A DNA stretch of 64,000 nucleotides. It comes from Chloroflexota bacterium. Lineage in GTDB: Bacteria > Chloroflexota > Anaerolineae > UBA4142. The DNA lies in NCBI GenBank assembly GCA_016219275.1, contig JACRBM010000056.1:62001-126000 (forward strand), written 5' to 3'. The notes under the pieces are model-generated. The model saw only the letters and a list, made by a program, of their open reading frames with translations. It had not been told where the DNA came from and did no database searches. This document shows positions 39,492-48,834 of the stretch, in pieces. A program made the translations under genes and the position numbers. Numbering within the stretch: the first letter of the stretch is position 1; every line of letters starts with the position of its first letter.

Positions 39492-41054
39492 TCACCGCGC
39501 CCACCGCGGCAACGACGACGCGCTATTCGCGGTCAGCTGCGCCCAGCGATTCGTCGCGAAATCGTACAACCACACATCGCCGTCGCGAATCGCGGCGAGT
39601 TGTTGCGCGCTCGGCGACCACGCGCTCTGCACGACCGTCAACCCGGTTTCATCGGCTTGCGGAAAAATGCGTCGCTTGTTTCCGCCATCGCGATCCATCA
39701 CTTCGAGCGCGTAGCGACTGCGTTCACTGTCGCTCGGCGAGAGCGATACGCCGAACGCGATGCGACTCTCACCGCGCGCGTTCGCCGGCGACCACGTCGG
39801 CGCGGACCACATCCCGGTCTGTTTTGCCAGCGGCGCGCTCACCGAGCCATCGCGCGCGAGCGCCCACACCTCGAACGTTGGGTCGTCGCTCGCGGCGAGC
39901 GGGTTGCCGAGCGGCGCGTGCACGACGCCGATGATAAAACGACTATCGGGCGACCACGCGATTTGCGGAGTCCACACCCAATCGGCGCGCGTGCGAAACG
40001 GCGCGAATGTTTTCAGCGCGCGGCGCGGCGTGCGATTGTCGTCGGTTGCGCGGTCGCCGGCATCTACGAAACCGATTTCATTCGAGAACGCGTAAGCAAT
40101 CGAACGATTGTCCGACGCCCACACGAAATTCGCGCCCCACCAACTGTACGGCGCGGGGAACGCCGGCTTCCACACTTGTTGCGCGGGTCTGAGCGATACG
40201 TTGCCGTCGCCCAGGGCGAGCGGCGCAACCCAGAGATCGTTGCGCGCTTTCCAACCCGGCGCGCCTTCGATCTTTTCGCCGGTCGTGTACGCCAGCGCGC
40301 GCGCGTCGGTCGCGAGTTGCGCCCACAGCACATCGTTCACACCGAGCGGGCGCGGCGCGTCACCGCTGACGAGTGTGTCCACGATCCACAGCGCGTTGAG
40401 CGCGTTCGCGGCGTCGCTTGCCGCGCGCGAAAAAAGCAAATACCGTCCGTCTGCCGAAAGCGAAAGCACACGTCCGTCGAGATCGCCGCTTGCCGTGAGC
40501 GGACGTTTTTCGCCGCTCGATTGGCGCATCACCCACGCGTTGCGGTACGAGAGATACGCGAGTGTGCCGGAAATGGGAACGCTGGGAATACTGCCCTGGG
40601 TTCCGAACGCGAGCACTTCGTCTTTAGGTTGCGCGATTATTTTGCGCGCGGTCTCGCGACGCCCGGTCTCTTTGCCATCTTCGATGGTGATCGTGTAGGT
40701 GATCGCGACCGAGCCGTTCGCGCCGAGTTGCAGTACGCGCGGTTGACCTTGCGGGTAGGTTTCATCGCGTACGATTTGGCGCGTAAAAGGCAAGAGCTGG
40801 GAGACGGACTCGACGCGCGTTTCGACGCGGGTGACAGTGATCGTCGCGCTGCGTCCCACCTCGGCGAAGAGGGGCGGGTCCACACGGTCGTACTCACCGA
40901 CCGGGATTTGTTGCTCGCGCAGAACGTCTTCGACGGTGACGGCTTGCGTGTCGAACACGCGTCGTTCGCCGTCGCTGATGAGGACGACGCGCTTGGTTGT
41001 CGGCGCGCACGCGCAGACGAGGATCGCGATGAAAACAAGGTAGGGTCTAAGCAT
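39492..41054 (-). CDS. Lipoprotein with DUF348, G5 and TolB-like WD40 repeats
   Basis: 520 aa from MLRPYLVFIAILVCACAP; a longer frame upstream lacks coding character. Lipobox VCAC near residue 15. Then a DUF348 ubiquitin-like domain (RVVLISDGERRVFDTQAVTV), a G5 domain (about 75-160: RVESVSQLLPFTRQIVRDET, ETGRRETARKIIAQPKDEV) and several PD40/TolB-like blades (LSADGRYLLFSRA, WASDNRSIAYAF, WSPDSRFIIGVV, WSPSAQQLAAIRDG). G5/DUF348 usually occur in cell-wall hydrolases such as Rpf/YabE; here the enzyme domain is replaced by a propeller. Role unknown. Confidence 0.75.
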   Translation of the reverse strand: MLRPYLVFIAILVCACAPTTKRVVLISDGERRVFDTQAVTVEDVLREQQIPVGEYDRVDPPLFAEVGRSATITVTRVETRVESVSQLLPFTRQIVRDETYPQGQPRVLQLGANGSVAITYTITIEDGKETGRRETARKIIAQPKDEVLAFGTQGSIPSVPISGTLAYLSYRNAWVMRQSSGEKRPLTASGDLDGRVLSLSADGRYLLFSRAASDAANALNALWIVDTLVSGDAPRPLGVNDVLWAQLATDARALAYTTGEKIEGAPGWKARNDLWVAPLALGDGNVSLRPAQQVWKPAFPAPYSWWGANFVWASDNRSIAYAFSNEIGFVDAGDRATDDNRTPRRALKTFAPFRTRADWVWTPQIAWSPDSRFIIGVVHAPLGNPLAASDDPTFEVWALARDGSVSAPLAKQTGMWSAPTWSPANARGESRIAFGVSLSPSDSERSRYALEVMDRDGGNKRRIFPQADETGLTVVQSAWSPSAQQLAAIRDGDVWLYDFATNRWAQLTANSASSLPRWAR

Positions 41055-41213
41055 TCGCAAAATCGCGATAGCTGGCGAACCATCGCGACGGATAGCATCG
41101 CGTTTGATATTTAGAGTTGGCTTGGGCGAATGCTTCGCCCCAACGCGTGATAGACCGGACATGGGCGCAAGTGTAGCACAGGTCACACGCGCGAGCAAAC
41201 CGATGCAGGCGGC

Positions 41214-41296
41214 TGGGTGTGCGTCAAGTTTTTGGGTAGTGAAAAAACCTTGCGAAGGTTGAACAGCAATCACATTTGATTTGTCGTCAAAACCTT
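41214..41296. mobile_element. Partial second copy of the MITE-like element (inverted)
   Basis: Begins with the same end TGGGTGTGCGTCAAG and aligns for about 80 bp with the reverse complement of 33690-33774, including the AACCTTGCGAAGG-type core (CCTTGCGAAGGTTGAAC) and TTTGATTTGTCGTCAAAACC. The other terminal repeat is not seen. It lies between the lipoprotein and GNAT genes. Confidence 0.7.
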
Positions 41297-41345
41297 TTCA
41301 ACCACAACACAGCACAGGTTGCGTGATGCCGAAACCTGCATCAAG

Positions 41346-41374
41346 TTGTATCCACGCGGCGTTCGTGCTATACT
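41346..41374 (+). promoter_or_regulatory. Promoter of the GNAT gene
   Basis: TTGTAT, 17-bp spacer, extended -10 TGC-TATACT. It lies 30 bp before the ATG at 41404. Confidence 0.6.
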
Positions 41375-41403
41375 CCGCGCAATTTCAACGATGGAGGCGA
41401 ACG

Positions 41404-41946
41404 ATGTGGCGCGGTGAACAAGTGGAACTCGCCGCAGTGCAACGCGAGGAATTGCCCAAGTACGTCGCATGGCTGAACGATTGGGAAGTGAGCCAGTTCT
41501 TGATGCCCGGTATTCCGATCCCAATGAACATCGAAGACGAGACTGAGTGGTTTGAGAATCGCCGCAAGAGCAAGGAGAATTTTGTCTTTGGCATCCGCAC
41601 ACTCGAAGGACAACTCATCGGCAACTGCGGTTTGCACAACGTGGATTTGAAGAACCGCACCGCGACGTTCGGCATTTTTATCGGCGACAAGAATTATTGG
41701 AGCCAGGGGTACGGCACCGACGCGACGCGCACACTCTTGCGTTTCGCCTTCGAGCAACTGGGATTGAACCGCGTCCAGTTGTGGGTGTACGATTTCAACC
41801 CGCGCGCGCAACGCGCGTACGAAAAAGCCGGCTTCAAACGCGTCGGCGTCAAGCGGCAAGGTCTGTTTCGCAACGGCACGTTCCACGATGAAATTCTGAT
41901 GGACCTTTTGCGCGAGGAATGGGACGCCCTCGCGCGCCCAGGATAA
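41404..41946 (+). CDS. GNAT acetyltransferase (RimJ/RimL-like)
   Basis: 180 aa from MWRGEQVELAAV, chosen because GGAGG sits 7 bases upstream. RimJ/L-type layout: WLNDWEVSQFLMPG near residue 24, FGIFIGDKNYWSQGYGTDATRTLL (acetyl-CoA loop Q/GYGT, about residues 90-113), then FNPRAQRAYEKAGFKRVG. Substrate unknown (protein N-terminus or small amine). Confidence 0.85.
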   Translation: MWRGEQVELAAVQREELPKYVAWLNDWEVSQFLMPGIPIPMNIEDETEWFENRRKSKENFVFGIRTLEGQLIGNCGLHNVDLKNRTATFGIFIGDKNYWSQGYGTDATRTLLRFAFEQLGLNRVQLWVYDFNPRAQRAYEKAGFKRVGVKRQGLFRNGTFHDEILMDLLREEWDALARPG

Positions 41947-41949
41947 TTT

Positions 41950-42020
41950 GAATCAACCACTGATTTCACAGATTGCATGGATTTTTTTCTGTGGAATCTG
42001 TGAAATCTGTGGTTGATCAT
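41950..42020. repeat. Repeat of the ACAGATT/AATCTGTG type
   Basis: AACCACTGATTTCACAGATT arm, then AATCTGTGAAATCTGTGGTT arm; inverted with a T-rich loop. A shorter relative is at 43285-43332. Confidence 0.8.
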
Positions 42021-42039
42021 TTCGACAAAGGCAAACTGA

Positions 42040-43275
42040 GTGAATTGGTCAAACATCGTGCCCGACCCAACCTGGTCGTTCACCGAATGCACCTCGGCGC
42101 AAACGCGCTATATCACGCACGGCTATTACACCTACCCGGCGAAATTCATTCCGCAACTCGCCGCGCGCTTGATTCGCGAATTGTCCCGCGCAGGCGATAT
42201 CATCGCGGACCCGTTTATGGGTAGCGGCACGACGATCATCGAAGCGATGATGCAGGCACGTGTCGGCGTCGGCGTGGACATCAACCCGGTCGCGCATCTC
42301 GTCGCGCGCGTCAAAGCCACGCCCATCGAACCGGACACGCTCAAGCACGCACTCGCGCTACTCGATTTCGAAAACGCGCGCGCGATCATTCCGGCGAACG
42401 AACGGATTGACTATTGGTTTACGCGCGCGCAAAAAGAAAAACTGGGCGCGATTCTCGGCGCGGTCTCGGCGATGGACGACGCGCCCGTGCGCGATTTCTT
42501 CCTCGTCGCGTTCGCGCAGATTTTGAAATCGTGCTCGATCTGGCTGCAACGCAGTGTCAAGCCGACGCGCGATCCACACAAAACGCCGGCGGACCCGGTC
42601 GCCGCGTTCGCGCGACAAACGCGCGCGATGCTCAGACAGAATCACGCATTCTGGGACGCACTCGCGCCGCGCGTGCGCGAGAACCCGGACGCGTTTCGCA
42701 TCGCGCAGTGCGGCGACGCGCGCGCGTTGCCGGTCGCGGACAACGCCGCGACGCTCGTCGTCACCTCGCCGCCGTACGTCACCTCGTACGAGTACGCCGA
42801 CTTGCACCAACTTGCCGCGCTGTGGTTGGCGTACTGCGACTCGCTCCCGGAATTTCGCAAACAGTTCATCGGCACCGCGCACTCGACGCGCGATGACATC
42901 GCGTTGCAGAGCAAGCTCGCGGACGAAATTTGTCGCGCGATGGGCGAGACGAAAAAATCGCGCGAGGTGCAAAACTATTTCGCGGACATGCTCGAATGTT
43001 TTATCGAGATGCGCCGCGCGCTCAAACCCGGCGGCAAGGCGTGCATCGTCATCGGCAACACGGCGTTGAAAGGCGTCGCGATTCGCAACGCTGAAGTGTT
43101 TGTCGAGCAGATGCAAAGTATCGGCTTTCGCAAACACGCCATCATCAAGCGCGAGATTCCTTCCAAAATTCTCCCGCAAACACGCGACCCCGAAACCGGT
43201 AAGTTCACTTCCGCGGCAAACGCGAAGATGCTCGCGTACCCAGTTGAGTACATTTTGGTGATGGAGAAAATCTAG
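42040..43275 (+). CDS. DNA methyltransferase (TSPPY type, N4-cytosine or N6-adenine)
   Basis: 411 aa. Catalytic TSPPYVTSYEYADLHQ near residues 243-258 and SAM-binding DPFMGSGTTIIEAMMQARVG near residues 58-77 give the motif order I then IV, with YITHGYYTYPAKFIP before them, as in solitary or type II beta-class enzymes. A C-terminal core strand (KACIVIGNTALKG) completes the fold. No restriction endonuclease gene is adjacent, so it may be an orphan regulator or epigenetic enzyme. Flanked on both sides by AATCTGTG-type repeats. Confidence 0.82.
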   Translation: MNWSNIVPDPTWSFTECTSAQTRYITHGYYTYPAKFIPQLAARLIRELSRAGDIIADPFMGSGTTIIEAMMQARVGVGVDINPVAHLVARVKATPIEPDTLKHALALLDFENARAIIPANERIDYWFTRAQKEKLGAILGAVSAMDDAPVRDFFLVAFAQILKSCSIWLQRSVKPTRDPHKTPADPVAAFARQTRAMLRQNHAFWDALAPRVRENPDAFRIAQCGDARALPVADNAATLVVTSPPYVTSYEYADLHQLAALWLAYCDSLPEFRKQFIGTAHSTRDDIALQSKLADEICRAMGETKKSREVQNYFADMLECFIEMRRALKPGGKACIVIGNTALKGVAIRNAEVFVEQMQSIGFRKHAIIKREIPSKILPQTRDPETGKFTSAANAKMLAYPVEYILVMEKI

Positions 43276-43284
43276 CCAGCCACA

Positions 43285-43332
43285 AGAAAAGTTGAACCAC
43301 AGATTGCACAGAAAAAACAATCTGTGGTTTTT
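43285..43332. repeat. Repeat of the ACAGATT/AATCTGTG type
   Basis: AACCACAGATTGCACAGAAA, then CAATCTGTGGTTTTT: inverted pair between the methyltransferase and mutY. Confidence 0.75.
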
Positions 43333-43343
43333 GAAAATCGCGC

Positions 43344-44441
43344 ATGAGTGTCCTGTCAGCAAAGAATTTATCCGCTCGCTCCCGCAAAAACATCGCCGCA
43401 CGTTTGCTCGCGTGGTACGCCACCCACAAACGCGCTCTCCCCTGGCGGCGCGACGCGCACGATCCGTATCGCGTTTGGATTTCTGAAACGCTCCTCCAAC
43501 AGACCCAAGTCGCCATAGTCATCCCGTATTACGAACGATTCCTCGCGCGCTTTCCAACGGTTCACGCGCTCGCGTCCGCGCCGCTCGACGACGTGCTCAA
43601 GACCTGGGAAGGCGCGGGATACTACGCGCGCGCGCGGAATCTGCATCGCGCCGCGCAAGAGATCGTCGCGCGGTTCGACGGCAACCTGCCCAGCACCGTC
43701 GAAGAACTGCGCGCGCTGCCCGGCATTGGTCGTTACACCGCCGGCGCGGTCGCCAGCATCGCGTTCCAGCGCGATGCGCCGGTGCTCGACGGCAATGTGA
43801 CGCGCGTATTGTGCCGTTATTTCAAGATTGAGAGCGACTCTAAAAGCAAAGCGACGCAGGATTCACTCTGGGAGTTGGTGACGGAACTGGTCCCACACGG
43901 ACTCGCAGGCGAGTTCAACCAAGCCGTGATGGAACTCGGTGCGACGGTTTGCTCGCCGCGCAAACCCGCGTGCGACGCGTGTCCGCTGAAACGCGGGTGC
44001 GCCGCGCGACGTGCCGGGATTCAAGATGAGTTGCCGATCAAGCAAAAAAAGAAACCACTGCCCCATCATGAAATCGCAGTGGGCGTGATCTGGAAACGCG
44101 GCAAGGTGTTGATCGCGCGACGCAAAGACGACGCGCTGCTTGGCGGGCTGTGGGAATTTCCGGGCGGTCATCGCGAAAAACGCGAGTCGCTCGAAAAATG
44201 CGCCGCGCGCGAGGTGCGCGAGGAACTGGGGATCGAAATCGCGGTCGGAGAAAAATTCGCGGAGGTGGAACACGCGTACTCGCACTTTGCGATCACACTG
44301 CACGCGTTCCAGTGCAAACACGTCCGCGGTCGCCCGCGCGCGATTGGATGCGCGGCGTTCAAGTGGGTCGCACCGGACGCACTGTCGCGTTACGCGTTTC
44401 CAAAAGCGAATCTCAAAGTAATCGAGAAAATGAGACTGTAG
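43344..44441 (+). CDS. mutY: A/G-specific adenine glycosylase MutY
   Basis: 365 aa. Removes adenine mispaired with 8-oxoguanine. Helix-hairpin-helix and catalytic region: ISETLLQQTQVAIVIPYY (Glu, about residue 47) and LPGIGRYTAGAVASIAF with DGNVTRVLCR (catalytic Asp, about 148). The 4Fe-4S loop is intact: C-X6-C-X2-C-X5-C in CSPRKPACDACPLKRGC. The C-terminal Nudix-like recognition domain is present (LGGLWEFPGGHREKRESL). ATG at 43344 has a poor Shine-Dalgarno. Confidence 0.95.
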   Translation: MSVLSAKNLSARSRKNIAARLLAWYATHKRALPWRRDAHDPYRVWISETLLQQTQVAIVIPYYERFLARFPTVHALASAPLDDVLKTWEGAGYYARARNLHRAAQEIVARFDGNLPSTVEELRALPGIGRYTAGAVASIAFQRDAPVLDGNVTRVLCRYFKIESDSKSKATQDSLWELVTELVPHGLAGEFNQAVMELGATVCSPRKPACDACPLKRGCAARRAGIQDELPIKQKKKPLPHHEIAVGVIWKRGKVLIARRKDDALLGGLWEFPGGHREKRESLEKCAAREVREELGIEIAVGEKFAEVEHAYSHFAITLHAFQCKHVRGRPRAIGCAAFKWVAPDALSRYAFPKANLKVIEKMRL

Positions 44442-44627
44442 CATGCCCGCCGGTAAAATGGCAATTGTCCCGAATGCAATGAGGGATGGACGCCCGGCGG
44501 AACGCCCACCAAAGGCGATTTCAATCGCCCCTGTCGGTCGCCATGCTACACTGTTGAGAAAATCGGTAGACAAGTTGGCATCGCCACCATGTCTACCGGT
44601 TTTCTTGTCTACCGGTCTACCCACGAC

Positions 44628-46580
44628 TTATTTTTTCGCGTCGAACAACTTGATGTCGTAACTGCCCGTGCCGTTCCAAAAGAGCCAGCCGTGACTGCCC
44701 GCGTCCGCCGCGGCTTTTTTCTGTACGCGATATTGCGTCAGTCCAAAATCGCCGCGTCCGCTGTACGCTTGCAACCACGGACGAATGCGCGTCGGTGTTT
44801 TTTCCATCGCACGTTTGGTGCTGTTGAAGATCACCTCGTACGGACAGCGCACCGCTTCGGTGCAATTCGGAATACCCAGCCCGCGCGATAACAAATCCTC
44901 CGCGCGCACCCAGGTATCGGGATAGACCATCGGCGAAATGTAATCGAGGTACGGACCCAGATCGCGCAACCGTTGCCCGGTGTATTGCTCGTCGTCGGTT
45001 GCGGTCGTCAAACCGAACACATCCGCGGAGAGGAACACGCCGGTCGGACGCAATTCCTTTTGCGCCCGCGCGAGAAAACCACTAATCGTCGCGATGCGCG
45101 TCTCTTCGGTATTCGTCACCCCCGCGCCGAAATAGAGATTGTTCCACAAGCCAGGAAAACGCACATAGTCGAATTGGATTTCTTCAAAGCCCAACGCGGC
45201 AACTTCTTTTGCGAGCGCCAGATTATACGCCCACGCATCTTGATGGTACGGATTCGTCCACGCGCTGCCGCCGTTCTCGGTAAACACCACACCGTTTGTA
45301 TACTTGATCGCGAGATTTGGGCGTGAGGTGGCAAGCAAGGTGTCTTGAAAGACCGGCATTCGCGCGATGCAATAGATGTTGTGCTTGCGGCACGCGTCGA
45401 GCACGACCACGAGGTCCACGCTTTGCGGTAGACGCGCGCCGATTTCTTTCGCAAGCGGAACCTGGGAATCCCAGGCAATGCGCCCTTTCTCCGATTTTAC
45501 ATCCACGACCACCGTGTTCAATTCCGTCTTGGTCACCATGTCAATCAGCTCGGACACGTGATCGTTTGTCGCGCCGAATGGTATGCGAATGCCGCGCGCG
45601 TGGAACGGCGCGAGTTTCACATCGCGCCTCGCCAAGCCGCTGACTTCGACCGGCGTTTTGCGATAGCCGGGCGCGAGCAAAGAGATCGTCGCCTTGGGTG
45701 GAACATTTTCGATGCGATACTTGCCTTGTGCGTTCGTCGTCACACTCGTCGCGCCCAGAAAGATCAACGTGCCACTGATCGGTTGATTCGTCACCGCGTC
45801 GGTGACCACGCCTTCGACAACATTTGCGCGCAACGCAAACGCGAGCGACGCGTTCCCGGTGTATGGCGCGCTTGCGGCGTCGTAGCCAGCCAGCGCGACG
45901 CGAATCGCCGTCCCAGGTTTCACACGACGCAATTCGACGCGACCATCCGCGCCGGTCGTCAGCGTTTGGTTTCCGAATTCTACACGCGCATTCGCCAGCG
46001 GGCGCTTGGTCGTCACATCGCTCACCGCGACGACGAGAACGTTCGGCGCGAGCGGGAAATCGAAATCGTTCTGCTCGTCGAACGTCTGGGTGGACGATTG
46101 ATAACCCAGCAGTACGGCGGTGATCATCGCGCCTTTTTTTACGCCGCGCGCTTCAAACGCGCCCTGCGCGTTCGTCGCAAGTTTCTGTTCGCCGACCGTG
46201 ACCGACGCGTTTGGCAAAGGCAAGTGCGTCTCCGCATCGCGCACCACGCCGGCAACGCGATTCGGCATGAGCCACACATCGAGCGCGACAGTCTGTGACA
46301 ATGGACTCACGGCGTCGAGATAAACCTGCGCCGCCGCGTAGCGCTCCGCTTCGACCGCGAGCAAGGTCGCGCCAGGCGGCAAAGACACGGCGTATTCGCC
46401 ACGCGTGTCGCTCGCGGCAAGATTGCCGGCAAGGTTCAGTAACGCATCTTCAATGGGTTGTTGATTCGTTGCATCGCGCACGACGCCAGTGAGTTGTCGC
46501 GTGGTTTGCGAAAGATACACCAGCATCGTTGCGGGGATCAAAATCACGAGGGCGAGCGCGAGGAAAATCCATTTACGCAT
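44628..46580 (-). CDS. Secreted/anchored protein with carboxypeptidase-regulatory-like repeats and DUF4015 glycosidase-like domain
   Basis: 650 aa. N-terminal anchor (WIFLALALVILIPATMLVYL), then four beta-sandwich repeats of the carboxypeptidase-regulatory type (TGVVRDATNQQPIEDALLNL, AGVVRDAETHLPLPNASVTV, VVAVSDVTTKRPLANARVEF, EGVVTDAVTNQPISGTLIFL), about residues 33-335. The rest is a DUF4015 putative glycoside hydrolase barrel: ELNTVVVDVKSEKGRIAWDS, EIQFDYVRFPG, YISPMVYPDTW. Likely a cell-surface polysaccharide-acting enzyme; substrate unknown. Confidence 0.82.
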   Translation of the reverse strand: MRKWIFLALALVILIPATMLVYLSQTTRQLTGVVRDATNQQPIEDALLNLAGNLAASDTRGEYAVSLPPGATLLAVEAERYAAAQVYLDAVSPLSQTVALDVWLMPNRVAGVVRDAETHLPLPNASVTVGEQKLATNAQGAFEARGVKKGAMITAVLLGYQSSTQTFDEQNDFDFPLAPNVLVVAVSDVTTKRPLANARVEFGNQTLTTGADGRVELRRVKPGTAIRVALAGYDAASAPYTGNASLAFALRANVVEGVVTDAVTNQPISGTLIFLGATSVTTNAQGKYRIENVPPKATISLLAPGYRKTPVEVSGLARRDVKLAPFHARGIRIPFGATNDHVSELIDMVTKTELNTVVVDVKSEKGRIAWDSQVPLAKEIGARLPQSVDLVVVLDACRKHNIYCIARMPVFQDTLLATSRPNLAIKYTNGVVFTENGGSAWTNPYHQDAWAYNLALAKEVAALGFEEIQFDYVRFPGLWNNLYFGAGVTNTEETRIATISGFLARAQKELRPTGVFLSADVFGLTTATDDEQYTGQRLRDLGPYLDYISPMVYPDTWVRAEDLLSRGLGIPNCTEAVRCPYEVIFNSTKRAMEKTPTRIRPWLQAYSGRGDFGLTQYRVQKKAAADAGSHGWLFWNGTGSYDIKLFDAKK

Positions 46581-46803
46581 TGCCGCCGATTATAACACAC
46601 ATTTTTTCCACAACCAATCCACATGTACCGCCGTTTTCATCCACACCTCTTGTGGCATTTTTTTCAACGACCACTAGGCGTGGGGGATACGCGTATAGAT
46701 TTCTTAACCTGCACGAGTAGTGCGCGCTTTGTCCACATCTTTTCTACCGGCGAGTCCAATCTTAAAAAGCCGGCACGCGGATTTCCTTTTTAAGGTTTTC
46801 ATC
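46581..46803. other. Candidate oriC part 1: DnaA-box cluster upstream of dnaA
   Basis: Four near-consensus boxes (consensus TTATCCACA): TTTTCCACA 46604-46612, CAATCCACA 46615-46623, TCATCCACA 46637-46645, TTGTCCACA 46729-46737, all in the same orientation. The stretch is more AT-rich than its neighbours. No gene is seen. Confidence 0.6.
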
Positions 46804-46832
46804 TTGCGTACAATCCCAAGATGTATTACAAT
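46804..46832 (+). promoter_or_regulatory. Promoter of dnaA
   Basis: TTGCGT, 17-bp spacer, TACAAT at 46827-46832. It lies downstream of four DnaA boxes, allowing autoregulation by DnaA. The leader to the ATG is about 60 nt. Confidence 0.55.
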
Positions 46833-46902
46833 CTTGCGGCATTTGATACCGAGACAGCGCGGTCACGGCTTTTTTGTTTCCCTGCGCAGACAGGACACAC
46901 CT

Positions 46903-48306
46903 ATGAACCCTCAAGAGATATGGCACGCGACGCTCGGCGAACTGCAATTACAGATGACCAAAGCGACCTTCGATACCTGGGTGCGCCCCACGTATGCGAT
47001 TGGGTACGACAACGGCTCGATGGTCGTCGGCGTCCATAGCCCGTATGCCAAAGAATGGCTCGAAAATCGTCTGTCCACCACTATCCACCGGACTTTGACC
47101 GGCATCCTGGGTCGGTCGGCGGAGGTACGCTACGTGGTCAAAGATCAAAAATCTTCGCGTGAACGAACAGACCCACCGGCGGAACGCACCACCCCATTGC
47201 TGGGTCACGCGCAGGTAGACGAACGGGAACCCAAGCGCGAAGAGCCAGCCACCGCCAATCCGCGTGAGACCGATTTTGCTGGACGCATCACTCGCCCACT
47301 CAATCCCAAATATACCTTCGAAACTTTTATCGTCGGCAACTCGAATCGGTTAGCGCACGCCGCCGCACTCGCCGTCGCCGAACATCTCGGCGAATCGTAC
47401 AATCCGCTGTTTTTGTACGGCGGCACCGGGTTAGGTAAGACACACTTACTGCACGCGCTCGGACAGCATCCGCAAGTGCATGGCAAGCGCGTGATGTACG
47501 TCTCATCCGAGACCTTCGCCAACGACCTGATCAATTCGATTCGCAATCAGTCCACCGAAGAATTCCGCCAATTGTATCGCCAGGTGGATGTGTTGCTGAT
47601 TGACGACATCCAATTTATCGGCGGCAAAGAGTCCACCCAGGAGGAATTTTTTCACACCTTCAATCACTTGCACGCAGCGAACAAACAAATCGTGATTTCA
47701 AGCGACCGCCACCCGCGCGCGATTTCGACGCTGGAAGACCGCGTGCGCTCGCGCTTTGAGGGCGGCATGATCACCGATATTCAACCGCCGGATCTCGAAA
47801 TGCGGATCGCGATTTTGCGCGCCAAGGTCGAAAGCCATTCCGTCGCGGTGCCGAGCGAAGTGCTCGATTTCATCGCGCGCAAAGTGCAAAGCAACATTCG
47901 CGAGTTGGAAGGCGCGCTGACGCGCGTGTACGGTCACGCCCAATTGATGAAACTGCCGTTGACCGTGGACCTCGCCGAAATCGTGCTCCAAGACATTCTG
48001 CGCCATCAACCGATCACCGAAGCGCAAGTGATTCAAGTCGTCGCCGAGTTTTATCGCGTGGACTTGGCGGACTTGACGGGGCGCGGGCGTAACAAAGAGA
48101 TCGTCGTGCCGCGCCAAATGGCGATGTACCTTTTGCGCGAAGAGACCGACGCCTCGCTCCCGCAGATCGGCGAATTGCTCGGCGGGCGCGATCATACGAC
48201 CGTGATGTACGCCTACGAAAAAATCGCCGAACAGATCGAGACGGACAACCAGCGCCGTCGGGAAGTATTGGCGATCAAAGAGCGGCTTTACAACCAAGCC
48301 ACCTAA
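46903..48306 (+). CDS. dnaA: Chromosomal replication initiator DnaA
   Basis: 467 aa from [18 protein letters not shown]; the upstream in-frame extension has no coding character. Domain I about 1-80; variable linker with Pro/Glu to about 125; AAA+ domain III with Walker A ([12 protein letters not shown], about 165-176) and Walker B ([14 protein letters not shown]); domain IV with the DnaA-box-binding signature ([16 protein letters not shown]). A strong terminator follows the stop. Confidence 0.97.
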   Translation: MNPQEIWHATLGELQLQMTKATFDTWVRPTYAIGYDNGSMVVGVHSPYAKEWLENRLSTTIHRTLTGILGRSAEVRYVVKDQKSSRERTDPPAERTTPLLGHAQVDEREPKREEPATANPRETDFAGRITRPLNPKYTFETFIVGNSNRLAHAAALAVAEHLGESYNPLFLYGGTGLGKTHLLHALGQHPQVHGKRVMYVSSETFANDLINSIRNQSTEEFRQLYRQVDVLLIDDIQFIGGKESTQEEFFHTFNHLHAANKQIVISSDRHPRAISTLEDRVRSRFEGGMITDIQPPDLEMRIAILRAKVESHSVAVPSEVLDFIARKVQSNIRELEGALTRVYGHAQLMKLPLTVDLAEIVLQDILRHQPITEAQVIQVVAEFYRVDLADLTGRGRNKEIVVPRQMAMYLLREETDASLPQIGELLGGRDHTTVMYAYEKIAEQIETDNQRRREVLAIKERLYNQAT

Positions 48307-48308
48307 CG

Positions 48309-48336
48309 AAAAAACCGGGCACTTGCCCGGTTTTTT
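48309..48336 (+). terminator. Intrinsic terminator of dnaA
   Basis: AAAACCGGGCACTTGCCCGG followed by TTTTTT: compact GC stem with U-run. Confidence 0.9.
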
Positions 48337-48349
48337 GTGTACCCAGCCC

Positions 48350-48443
48350 AACCTTGCGAAGGTTACCCACCACTTTGCCGAAACAGAACGCGACGATGCC
48401 AAATTCCATTTCTAGAGAATTGTACCTTCAAACCTTCGCAAGG
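48350..48443. repeat. Inverted pair of AACCTTCGCAAGG motifs
   Basis: AACCTTGCGAAGGTT at 48350-48364 and AACCTTCGCAAGG at 48431-48443, the same motif as in the MITE-like element and the diguanylate cyclase leader. Flanks otherwise unremarkable DNA. Confidence 0.7.
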
Positions 48444-48834
48444 ATGAAAACTCACTTTTTTTCTGTCAACCACTTGTCTTTTCCATCTAACTTTATGTCT
48501 GTTGATTTATGATTTTTTTGTGGATAACTGCCATTAATCTGGGGATAAAGACGCCGACTTGGGGATAACCTCAATCTTACCAAACTTTGTTATGCTACAA
48601 TTTGTGCTGGTTCGGCAAGCCGACCACAATCTATTGGACACTGAAAAACATCAAAAAAATGTGGAAAACCACAAATTTTCGCCCACAAGCCATACCCATT
48701 CTATTCGCGCCGATTTTGGTACGCGCAAACTAAATCTCGCGAAGGTAGCTGGGTTGCAACGCGAGGGCTCGCACCGAATAGCACAGGCGTTCGCTCTCCC
48801 CACTTTTCCACAGCCCCTACTACGACTACTAGTA
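48444..48834. other. Candidate oriC part 2: DnaA boxes and AT-rich DNA downstream of dnaA
   Basis: A perfect DnaA box, TGTGGATAA, at 48519-48527; one-mismatch boxes TGGGGATAA at 48540-48548 and 48560-48568; weaker TGTGGAAAA 48660-48668 and TTTTCCACA 48804-48812. The interval 48590-48680 is AT-rich and a candidate unwinding element. No gene is seen in these about 390 bp. Confidence 0.65.

Noticed and set aside
39074-43275. HNH nuclease and solo methyltransferase as one restriction-modification system
   Set aside because: They are 3 kb apart, on opposite strands, with unrelated genes between them; no shared recognition features are visible.
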